From: Bin87 sp965204395
GTDB lineage: Bacteria; Chloroflexota; Dehalococcoidia; Lucifugimonadales; UBA3495
Assembly (NCBI GenBank): GCA_965204395.1
Contig: OZ241987.1
Coordinates: 4,638,359-4,702,358, forward strand
DNA: 64,000 nucleotides
Direction of reading: 5' to 3'
The first letter of the stretch is position 1; each line of letters opens with the position of its first letter. Below are positions 26,125-33,708 of the stretch, piece after piece. The notes below the pieces were generated by a model. The model was not told the DNA's origin. It worked only from the letters and a program-made list of their open reading frames with translations, and did not search any database. The position numbers and the translations under genes are program-made.

Positions 26125-27315
26125 ATGGCGCCCAACATGATTCCAGCCGACACCAACGGCATCCGCGACAAGGCGGCCATTGTCGGCATTGGCGAAACCG
26201 AGTTTTCGTGGGATTCGGGGCGCAGCGAACTGCAGCTTGCCTCGGAGGCCATCAAGGCCGCCTGCGACGATGCCGGGATCTCACCGCACGATATCGACGG
26301 CCTCATCCGGTATGACATGGAATCCAACCACGAGACGCTGCTGGTGCAGTCCCTGGGCATCAAGAATCTGCGACACTGGGAATCGGTCTCCTACGGCGGG
26401 GGCGCGGGCAACGCGGTGGTGGGTCATGCGGCGGCGGCCATCTCTGCCGGGTACGCCAACTACGTGGTGTGCTTTCGCGCCGCCAACTTGCGCTCGGGGA
26501 TTCGCCTTGGTCGAGCGAGGGGGCCGGAGAGCATACCCGGCGGGGCGGACAGTTTCGCGGTGCCCTGGGGCAACATGGCTCCGGCGCATCGCTTCGGCAT
26601 GTTCGTCCGACGTTACATGCACGAGTGCGGAGCGACCAGCCGGCATTTCGGTTGGGTCGCGGTTACCCTGCGCGAGCACGCGTCCCGCAATCCCCGCGCT
26701 CTCAGGCGGGAACCCATCACCATCGACGACCACCAGAACTCCCGCATGGTCGTTGACCCGCTGCACGTGCTGGACTTCTGCCAGGAGAACGACGGAGCCG
26801 CCGCCATCGTGTTGACCACCGCTGAGCGCGCCCGGGAATTGCGACACTCTGGCACGCCGACCTTGGTTGAAGCAGCGGCCCAGGGATCCGGCCCGCGCAA
26901 CGACGGCATCATCTACCGTCCAGACCTGGCGGTGGCTGAGTCGGAACACACCGCCCGCGACCTGTGGGCCCGCGCCCGCCTGGACGCCTCGGACATAGAC
27001 GCAATGATGTTCTACGACCACTTCACGCCGTTCTGCCTGATCAACTTGGAGACGTACGGATTCGTAGCTCCGGGCGAGGCCAAGGACTTTGTGGAAGGCG
27101 GCGCAAACATCCGCTTCGACGGCGCGCTGCCCACCAACACCCACGGCGGCAACCACTCCGAGGCGTACATCCATGGCCTGACCCACGTCCAGGAGGCGGT
27201 CCGGCTCCTCCGTGGCACATCCACGGCCCAACCGCCCGACAAGACCATCAACCGCGTGCTTTCCTGCAGCAGCGTGGCACAGTTGAGCGGCGCAGTGATC
27301 ATTCGACGGGGATAG
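26125..27315 (+). CDS. Thiolase-like (SCP2/lipid-transfer-type) protein
   Basis: A 396-residue thiolase-fold protein that begins KAAIVGIGETEFS. It keeps the glycine-rich SYGGGAGNAVVGHAAAAI segment, but the nucleophilic cysteine of true thiolases is not at its usual place. The C-terminal GGNHSEAYIHG is typical of the acyl-CoA-binding lipid-transfer subgroup. Such proteins pair with DUF35 proteins to form aldolase or acyltransferase complexes (as Ltp2 with ChsH2). The DUF35 gene follows by 12 bases, which supports that arrangement. Confidence 0.9.
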   Translation: MAPNMIPADTNGIRDKAAIVGIGETEFSWDSGRSELQLASEAIKAACDDAGISPHDIDGLIRYDMESNHETLLVQSLGIKNLRHWESVSYGGGAGNAVVGHAAAAISAGYANYVVCFRAANLRSGIRLGRARGPESIPGGADSFAVPWGNMAPAHRFGMFVRRYMHECGATSRHFGWVAVTLREHASRNPRALRREPITIDDHQNSRMVVDPLHVLDFCQENDGAAAIVLTTAERARELRHSGTPTLVEAAAQGSGPRNDGIIYRPDLAVAESEHTARDLWARARLDASDIDAMMFYDHFTPFCLINLETYGFVAPGEAKDFVEGGANIRFDGALPTNTHGGNHSEAYIHGLTHVQEAVRLLRGTSTAQPPDKTINRVLSCSSVAQLSGAVIIRRG

Positions 27316-27327
27316 CGAGGAGCTTCA

Positions 27328-27816
27328 ATGACCCAGCAAAGTGAGCGACCCGCCAAATCCCGACCGATGACCCGGCCGTTGGAAGGCGTGCCGCTGCCTG
27401 GACTGGAGCGGGTCCCGGATTACGAGCGGGGTTTCTGGGATGGGACGCGAGCCGGCGAGCTTCGGATACAACAATGCTCGAACTGCGGTTTGTTCCGGCA
27501 TCTTCCAACGCCCATGTGTCCCCAATGTTTGTCGCTGGCCTACGAGTGGACCGCAGTCAGCGGGCGTGGGTCCGTGTATTCCTACGTGATAGTCCGCCAT
27601 CCGGTGCACCCCGCAATCCGCGAGAAAGAGCAGACCCCTTACAACGTCTGCGTCATTGAGCTAGAGGAGCAGGCGGGTCTGCGAATCTGCAGCAACGTCC
27701 TCAACATCGCTCCCGAGGACATCAGCATCGACATGCCGGTGCAGGTCGCGTTCGTTCCATCTGTGGACGACCCCGAAGTCGTGCTGCCGGTGTTCGTCCC
27801 GTTACACGATGGGTAA
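27328..27816 (+). CDS. DUF35/OB-fold zinc-ribbon protein
   Basis: A 162-residue protein with a rubredoxin-like zinc ribbon (C-S-N-C at about 50-53 and C-P-Q-C near 65-68), followed by an OB-fold (VSGRGSVYSYVIVRHPVHP). This is the standard partner of thiolase-like proteins, where it binds the CoA end of the substrate and stabilises the complex. Position immediately behind the thiolase-like gene fits. Confidence 0.92.
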   Translation: MTQQSERPAKSRPMTRPLEGVPLPGLERVPDYERGFWDGTRAGELRIQQCSNCGLFRHLPTPMCPQCLSLAYEWTAVSGRGSVYSYVIVRHPVHPAIREKEQTPYNVCVIELEEQAGLRICSNVLNIAPEDISIDMPVQVAFVPSVDDPEVVLPVFVPLHDG

Positions 27817-27914
27817 GGGATCAGAGCACATGGAAGCAGCCTGCTCGCGGATTTGCGGGGGGTAGCTTAGGGCTGACCAGCCTTGACCATATCGCCTGAC
27901 CAGGAGTGAGAAGC

Positions 27915-29051
27915 ATGGCCAACGCCTTTGGAAAGATAATCGCCAACGTGGACCGGTTGCACCGACTTATGGACGAGGAGGGCGTCTCGGCCATCGTCGC
28001 CCGCTCGGGCAAGAACTTCACCTACCTGGCCGGGTTCGCCTACCCCGGCACGCTGGCCCGGCACTTGGAATTCCCGGATTCGCCCCGTGAAGTGCTGCTG
28101 GTCTGGCCGCGCGAGGGCGAGCCCACCATGGTTCTGAACTCATACGCCGCCCCGCTGGCTCGCCGCGACTCATGGCTGGTGCGCATCGAGGTGGTGGATG
28201 ACTACGCGGAGTCACCCTACGAGCGCGCCGCCAACGTTCTGCGGCAACTGGGGTTGGCTGGCGAGACCATCGGTTTCGAGAAGGGCTACGTCAGCGCGAA
28301 CCGCTGGGAGGAGATTGGCCGGTTGCTGCCCCAGGCCAACCTTGTGGACTGCACGGAGTTGATGGACCAAGTGCGCTGGATCAAGACCCCCGAGGAAGTG
28401 GCGGCACTGGAGGCGGGCGCCAAGCTGCTGGACGAAGCGTACCTGGAGGTTCTACCCACGGTGAGGCCCGGCGACACCGAACGGCTGGTGCATAGCCGTA
28501 TCGTCGAAAGCTGCCTGCGCCGGGGCGCCAACTGGGTCCACGGCATCCTGAACTCCAGCCGCAACGCCGTGGGCTACGGCGGCGAAAGCGACCTGGCGTT
28601 CGAGGCCGGCGACATCATCCGCAACGATTATGTAGCGTATCTCAACGGCTATCCCGGTCACCAGTCGCGCACCGTTTGCGTGGGTGAGCCCTCAGCCGAA
28701 CAGAAGCGGACCTACGAGGTAGTGCTGGACATCTACCGAGGCACCATCGACATGTGCCGTCCCGGAGCGCGGACGGCGGACATCTACCACTACGCCAACG
28801 ACCGGTTCCACGAGGCCGGATTCGAGGGCAACGTGGCGCTGGCCGGCCACGGTGTCGGCGCGTGGTGGCACCAGCAGGAGCCATACATGGTGCCGTCCAG
28901 CGAGCGCGTATTGGAGGAGGGCATGGTCGTAGCCCTAGAACCGCACATCGGCCCGTGCTGGCACCTGCAGGACATGGTGGTGGTCACCAACGGCGCGCCG
29001 AGGCTTCTGTCGCCCCTGATGAGCACCGACGAGATGCTGGTGGCAGGGTAG
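27915..29051 (+). CDS. M24-family metallopeptidase (Xaa-Pro peptidase-like)
   Basis: A 378-residue protein with the creatinase N-terminal domain (about 1-140) and an M24 pita-bread catalytic domain. Metal-ligand regions appear as FEAGDIIRNDYVAY, GHGVGAWWHQQEP and VVALEPH. The first normally has two aspartates (D-x10-D); here the pattern starts with GD and includes ND, so the site may be altered or have creatinase-like chemistry. The ATG at 27915 has AGGAG eight bases upstream and is preferred over the GTG at 27906. Last gene of the CoA-transferase operon. Confidence 0.88.
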   Translation: MANAFGKIIANVDRLHRLMDEEGVSAIVARSGKNFTYLAGFAYPGTLARHLEFPDSPREVLLVWPREGEPTMVLNSYAAPLARRDSWLVRIEVVDDYAESPYERAANVLRQLGLAGETIGFEKGYVSANRWEEIGRLLPQANLVDCTELMDQVRWIKTPEEVAALEAGAKLLDEAYLEVLPTVRPGDTERLVHSRIVESCLRRGANWVHGILNSSRNAVGYGGESDLAFEAGDIIRNDYVAYLNGYPGHQSRTVCVGEPSAEQKRTYEVVLDIYRGTIDMCRPGARTADIYHYANDRFHEAGFEGNVALAGHGVGAWWHQQEPYMVPSSERVLEEGMVVALEPHIGPCWHLQDMVVVTNGAPRLLSPLMSTDEMLVAG

Positions 29052-29317
29052 GGGGTGGTTCCGGCGGCATGCAAGCCCGATGGTCACTGTGAATTAAGCT
29101 GACGGACTCGTACGCCGCTTGGAGGTTATAAAGGAGTCTCGGGCTCAAAAGGGAGTTTCGGATTAAACACCACGGGGTTCGAATCTAGTTTGGGCGCTGA
29201 GCAACCATACAAAATCGGGCGATCTGAGTTAGTTCAAGTCGAAGTCGTGGCCTTTCGAGCCTGCCATCAACGATACTCACGTCATTGTGCTGAACGGAAT
29301 GCACGACGATCTTGCCA

Positions 29318-30064
29318 CTACCTGGGTTCCGCAAGGATGATTAGTTGTAGCCCAAAATGCGCAGTTAAAAGGCGGTGAGTTTCACTCAAAACGGTCTCGA
29401 TCGCATCGCCTTGGTCTGGCTCCGGTAGGTTTGGCAATCTCGAGCCCCGAAGTCGTCGATGCAAATTTTGACGCAAGTTCCTGAAGAATTGTTGGTCAAT
29501 GGAACGCCTTTCATTTGTCGTCGCGTAATGATCCTCGGCCGCGAACTTGCCTTCTAACCTAATCGGATCCGATTGCCAATGGGCCACCCTCTGTTGGCTA
29601 GTAAAGGTCAAATAATGGCGCTCGTTCCCATGTACTCGATAAAGATCTTTCACAGGCACCCAGATGCTATTATCAGTAACGGCCTGCTGTAGAAATAGTT
29701 CGTCAAATCGTCGTTGGGTATGGAATCTTGGGGCGACGTAGATCACATCTTCGTAATCTTCAGCCAAGTCCATTAGCAGGTTGTGCTGGTCAGATTGACT
29801 TTCGGGTGTGATTCGGAAACGGTAATGCGGTGATCCATATTGGTCCCAATGGAGTGCATGCCGTCCGCGCATAAATTCTGAAAGCTTGAATTGAAAGAAC
29901 TTGATGTGTCCGCCAAACCCCAATTTAAGGTCCCACCCGCCGCCGCTTGCTCCCTCTTTTGCCAAACTAGGCAACTCTGGTGCAGCCGTGAGGGTCGGAT
30001 TCCGCGTGACGAATTCGTGCGTGAATGCAAACCCGTAAGAAAACTCCGAAAATTCAAGTGACAT
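29318..30064 (-). CDS. Orphan hypothetical protein in a lower-GC patch
   Basis: A 248-residue soluble protein I do not recognise. It opens SLEFSEFSYGFAFTHEFVTR. GGGWDLKLGF (D45) followed by IKFFQFKLSE (Q58-x-K60) resembles the D...QxK core of PD-(D/E)XK/Mrr-like nucleases; this is a pattern resemblance only. The C-terminal third is Arg- and Leu-rich. The gene and its flanks (about 29.05-30.4 kb) look lower in GC than neighbours and the gene has no operon partner, suggesting acquisition by transfer. Confidence 0.65.
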   Translation of the reverse strand: MSLEFSEFSYGFAFTHEFVTRNPTLTAAPELPSLAKEGASGGGWDLKLGFGGHIKFFQFKLSEFMRGRHALHWDQYGSPHYRFRITPESQSDQHNLLMDLAEDYEDVIYVAPRFHTQRRFDELFLQQAVTDNSIWVPVKDLYRVHGNERHYLTFTSQQRVAHWQSDPIRLEGKFAAEDHYATTNERRSIDQQFFRNLRQNLHRRLRGSRLPNLPEPDQGDAIETVLSETHRLLTAHFGLQLIILAEPR

Positions 30065-30420
30065 AGTTGACCTTCGATCACTCGCCGGAGTCTGTACAAA
30101 GCTCAAGTATCCGGTCACCGAGTCATGCTACTTGGGATGTAACCCGGAACAAGAGGCATTGGAAGATTTGAGATACTCAATAACGGCCGTTGGTCATTCA
30201 GCCAAAAGACTTGCTAGGCAAACTGTATTCGCAGTTTCTCAAAGGAGTTGTGGCCACGGGCCTAAAGATTGCCGATTTTGCCAATTCCCGAGTTTCCATC
30301 ACGCTGAACCAACAAGTGAGGCCGGATAGAAACCCAGATCCTATTATCTGACGATGCCTTTTTCGTGGCCGGTGTCGGAGATCGTGCGGATTTGAGCGCG
30401 GGCCGTCCGCCCTCCACCCT
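30065..30420. other. Intergenic part of the lower-GC patch
   Basis: A 65-codon frame at 30132-30329 exists but has no ribosome binding site or recognisable similarity, so it is not called. No repeat, RNA or terminator is evident. Confidence 0.4.
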
Positions 30421-31233
30421 CTACCCCTCCACCTCCGCCAGAAACTCCAGCACCCGCTTGGTGTACTTTTCCGGTTCTTCGCTGTGGGGCTTTACCTCGG
30501 CCCAACGGCAGTTGGGGACCAAACGGTGCACCGATTCGGCCAGGCGTCGGGGATGGACGTCATTGTTGCCGGGCATGACCATGGCGGGTACTGAGACGCT
30601 TTTCAGCGCCTTTTCGGTCATTCCCAAGGTCAGGTAGGCGCCGTCGAACAGGGCGTAGATGGTGTCCCGCATCACCTGCACGAAGTCCTCGGTGTTCATG
30701 GACTCCAGATTTTTGCGGTAGTCGGCGTCGGTCTGGGCCAACTCGGGGCTGAACGGCGAAAAGCGGTCGTCGGGGTCGAAAGCGTCCACCACCGACGCGA
30801 TGCTTTCGTTCTCCGCCATGTCCATGCTCTTGAACAGCTTGGCCGCCAGGTAGGCGTCGCAGATCACGCCGCCCGCGATGTTGGACGGGAAAATGGCACG
30901 CACCCGCTCCGGCCGGCGCACCGCACAACCCAGGGAGATCGCCGCACCGAACGAGCCGCCGCCCAGGTAAGCCTGCTCAATGCCCAACGAATCCATGAGG
31001 CCGAACACGTCGTCACATACCATGTCCCACGTCTGCACCACCATTGTGCTGCGAGACTGCCCGCCAAAGCGGCGGTCATACACCACTACCCGGTGTTCAT
31101 GAGACAGCGCCTCGATCACAGGCTGGTAGCTGCTGGCAACCCCCTGCAATCCGCCCGGCGACAGGATGATGGGCGGTCCGCTGCCTGATTCCTCGTAATA
31201 GATTTCTGCCCCGTTCACATTCGCAGTTGCCAT
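30421..31233 (-). CDS. Alpha/beta-fold hydrolase
   Basis: A 270-residue hydrolase. The oxyanion region is ILSPGGLQG, the nucleophile elbow GGSFG (YLGGGSFGAAISLG), and the charge-relay histidine probably that in VKPHSEE near the C-terminus. Two adjacent ATGs follow GGAGG; the second (31233) has better spacing. Esterase or lactonase specificity cannot be told. First of three same-strand genes with RidA and the dihydropyrimidinase-like enzyme, although the gaps (126 and 60 bases) leave the operon uncertain. Confidence 0.88.
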   Translation of the reverse strand: MATANVNGAEIYYEESGSGPPIILSPGGLQGVASSYQPVIEALSHEHRVVVYDRRFGGQSRSTMVVQTWDMVCDDVFGLMDSLGIEQAYLGGGSFGAAISLGCAVRRPERVRAIFPSNIAGGVICDAYLAAKLFKSMDMAENESIASVVDAFDPDDRFSPFSPELAQTDADYRKNLESMNTEDFVQVMRDTIYALFDGAYLTLGMTEKALKSVSVPAMVMPGNNDVHPRRLAESVHRLVPNCRWAEVKPHSEEPEKYTKRVLEFLAEVEG

Positions 31234-31359
31234 CATCACACCTCCCGGTAGTCGTCCCCGCACTCATGCGGAGCGTAGTCACAAAATCAGTTTTTTAGCG
31301 GAAACAAAATCGCGGGACAAGGTTCCTCTGCGTCGCCCGCGGACTCGCCATGCTGGGAT

Positions 31360-31749
31360 TCAGCTTATCTCCGCAATGGCTTCTATCTCCAGGTCCAATC
31401 CCGGTTCAGCCAGGGCGGTGATTTCCACCAGGGTGTTGGCGGGATAATCACCCTGGAAGCATTCTGCGAACTGCGCTTCCTGATCCTCGCGGATTTCCTG
31501 CCAGGCCGGAACGCTGGTGACGAATGTCGTGATCTTGACGATGTCCGACGCGTTCCCGCCCTCCGCTTCGACGATCCGCTTGATACGGTCGAGGGTTACG
31601 CGCAGTTGGTCGGACATCGATTCCCCCTGGGCATCGGTCCCCCGGGCGGTGCAGCCCGCGATGAAGAGAAGGTTGCCGACTCGGACGCCCCTGCTGAAAG
31701 TCGATCCTGACGGCGCAATGTCTGGGTAATTGTTTCTGGTCTTTTCCAT
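31360..31749 (-). CDS. RidA/YjgF-family protein
   Basis: A 129-residue Rid-family trimer subunit (SRGVRVGNLLFIAGCTA, TLVEITALAEPGLDLEIEAIA). In enamine/imine deaminases of the RidA subgroup an arginine sits in the P-A-R motif before the last strand. Here it is P-A-N, so classic 2-aminoacrylate deamination is doubtful and another Rid subgroup is likely. It lies directly downstream of a cyclic amidohydrolase, a common neighbour of Rid proteins in pyrimidine and amide breakdown. Confidence 0.88.
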   Translation of the reverse strand: MEKTRNNYPDIAPSGSTFSRGVRVGNLLFIAGCTARGTDAQGESMSDQLRVTLDRIKRIVEAEGGNASDIVKITTFVTSVPAWQEIREDQEAQFAECFQGDYPANTLVEITALAEPGLDLEIEAIAEIS

Positions 31750-31809
31750 TGTTATCTCCTGGTGCGATCACCGCGAACGGCGTGCTGGCACGAGAGCATG
31801 ATATTGGAG

Positions 31810-33252
31810 CTATACCGATGTCTGTGTAATGACCCTCGGCGCCACTTTACGGGACAACCAACGCCCGTCGTCAGAACTCCCCAGCAATTGGCCGTCGCGC
31901 ACGATCACCTTGCCCCGCAGGATGGTCATGATCGGATAGCCCTCGCACTCGAACCCGTCCCAGATTGAATAATCGGATTCGGCGTGCAACTCATCGACGG
32001 TGATTGTTTTCTTCAGGTTCGGGTCGAATATCACGATGTCGGCGTCGCTGCCCACCGCGATGGCCCCCTTCTGCGGGTACATACCCAGGATCTTGGCGGC
32101 ATTGGTGGAGGTGATCGCGGCAAACCGTTGCAGGTCTATGCGCCCGTTCGCGGCCAACTTGGTGTACGTAACGGGCATGCGCGTCTCAATGCCGTTGTGC
32201 CCGCCGCAGAGGGTGCGTATGGTGTCGCCGGCCAGCTTGATGTTCTTGTAGGTGGTCCATTCGTCGGTCGCAGTCGTGCAGATGGGGCCATCCACCAAAC
32301 CCTGCTGCAAAGCATCGCGGTCGTCCGAGAACTTGATAGCCGGGTAGGTGTGGATCGCCAGGCCTTCCGGTTTGAGATAGTCGTCGCAGGTGAACTCCAG
32401 GTAGTTGTGCAGCGCTTCGCCGTACACGGGCAACTGGGCGGTGCGAGCCTCGGCGATAGCCGCCACACCCTCTTTGGCCGTGGTGTGGACGAAATAGATT
32501 CCGGTCTCGGTCTGCTGCGCCAGCCGCACGACCTTGCGGAAGGAAATATCCTCCGAAATGTTGTTGTGGGCCAGATGCAGATTGGAACCGTGGTCGCGAC
32601 CCTCTCGCTCCAGCTTTTCCTCCATGTAGGTAACGATATCGTCCTCTTCCGCATGCACCGCCATGATGCCGCCGTGTTTCCCGACCTGCTGGAAAATTTC
32701 CCACAGGTGGCCCATGGGTACGCGCGCGTGGAAGGTGGTGAATATCTTGAAACTGGCCACGCCCGATTGGATGGCTTCGGCGATCTCTCCCATGGTACTG
32801 GGCGGAATCGCGCCGGCGAGGATGTAATGGAATGTGTAATCGGTGTAGGAATGCCCTCTGAAAATGTCCCGGCGTTGTTCAATCTGGGCCATGATGGGAT
32901 CCGCCGGCGGCACTGCGCCCGGCGTCAGCGGCAACGCTCCAGCAAAATCTACGTATGTCGTGACCCCTCCAAAGGCGGCGGCACGGCTGGCCGCTTCCGG
33001 GGGTTGTGTGAAAACGCCTTCATCGCCGCCGGCCCAATAGTCGGGGACGGGCACGTTGATGTGGGTATGCGGTTCGATTCCGCCCGGCAGCACGATCATT
33101 CCGGTGGCATCGATGGTTTCCAACGGCCCCAAATCGTCCAGAACACCCGGCGCCGCCACCGCCACGATTTGCTCACCCCGGATACCCACATCCATCAACC
33201 CCACGCCGTCCGGAGTTACTACGGTCCCCCCTTTGATGATCAAGTCCAGCAT
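31810..33252 (-). CDS. Dihydropyrimidinase/hydantoinase-like amidohydrolase
   Basis: A 480-residue cyclic amidohydrolase. The metal ligands HxH are in GGIEPHTHINV; the carboxylated lysine is probably K in GVASFKIFTTF; further ligands are AVHAEEDD and IYFVHTTAK. The C-terminal catalytic Asp region is modified (TATDEWTTYKNIK) compared with the usual S-DHxP, which may change specificity. It would open cyclic imides such as dihydropyrimidines or hydantoins. The ATG at 33252 follows GGGAGG; longer upstream frames are unlikely. Confidence 0.88.
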   Translation of the reverse strand: MLDLIIKGGTVVTPDGVGLMDVGIRGEQIVAVAAPGVLDDLGPLETIDATGMIVLPGGIEPHTHINVPVPDYWAGGDEGVFTQPPEAASRAAAFGGVTTYVDFAGALPLTPGAVPPADPIMAQIEQRRDIFRGHSYTDYTFHYILAGAIPPSTMGEIAEAIQSGVASFKIFTTFHARVPMGHLWEIFQQVGKHGGIMAVHAEEDDIVTYMEEKLEREGRDHGSNLHLAHNNISEDISFRKVVRLAQQTETGIYFVHTTAKEGVAAIAEARTAQLPVYGEALHNYLEFTCDDYLKPEGLAIHTYPAIKFSDDRDALQQGLVDGPICTTATDEWTTYKNIKLAGDTIRTLCGGHNGIETRMPVTYTKLAANGRIDLQRFAAITSTNAAKILGMYPQKGAIAVGSDADIVIFDPNLKKTITVDELHAESDYSIWDGFECEGYPIMTILRGKVIVRDGQLLGSSDDGRWLSRKVAPRVITQTSV

Positions 33253-33708
33253 AAAAACCTCCCAACCTGACGCATTCCGTGCGAGATCACGTACCAACGA
33301 AACCCAAATCGCTCTGAGTACGCTGATTATACCGTGGACTTCGCAAATGGCGGGGCTGGATTTTCGACGAAACCGCCCCACGGCGTCATTTAGTTGGGGT
33401 CAAAACTACAGTGGGCAACCGTCCGCAGGATTCACTCGGATCGCCCAGGTTATGTATCGTAGAACGACGGACGCAAAAGTGGTGGGTTCAAGCGCACATT
33501 CCCCATAAATGTCGATGCGCGGCGCGTGGATGGTAGTTATTTTGACACAAGCTTGTTACACATTGGAAATACTTCCTTAACATATCTGTGCATCCTACAA
33601 AAAATGTGGTAGGCTCCTCGGCGGACGGTTGGTCTTTGGGTGGGCGCCAGCACACCCAGAGGATATGGCGTCGGAATGATAGGCACACATATATATCACG
33701 GAAATAAC
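33253..33708. other. Divergent intergenic region
   Basis: About 455 bases between the amidohydrolase and the hybrid regulator. A TTGACA at about 33540 and an AT-rich stretch downstream may belong to a promoter, but no good -10 hexamer lies at the right distance. No gene or RNA is evident. Confidence 0.35.

Noticed and set aside
29165..29205. tRNA-like T-arm string GGGGTTCGAATCTAG as an attachment site
   Set aside because: The stem around the TTCGAAT loop does not pair, and no acceptor or anticodon arm is upstream. No matching copy was seen at the other edge of the lower-GC patch.
30132..30329. 65-residue ORF (Cys/His-containing)
   Set aside because: No ribosome binding site, no partner gene and no recognisable pattern beyond a few Cys and His residues.
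33536..33570. TTGACA-based promoter for the hybrid regulator
   Set aside because: No acceptable -10 at 16-18 bases spacing; kept only as a remark in the intergenic entry.
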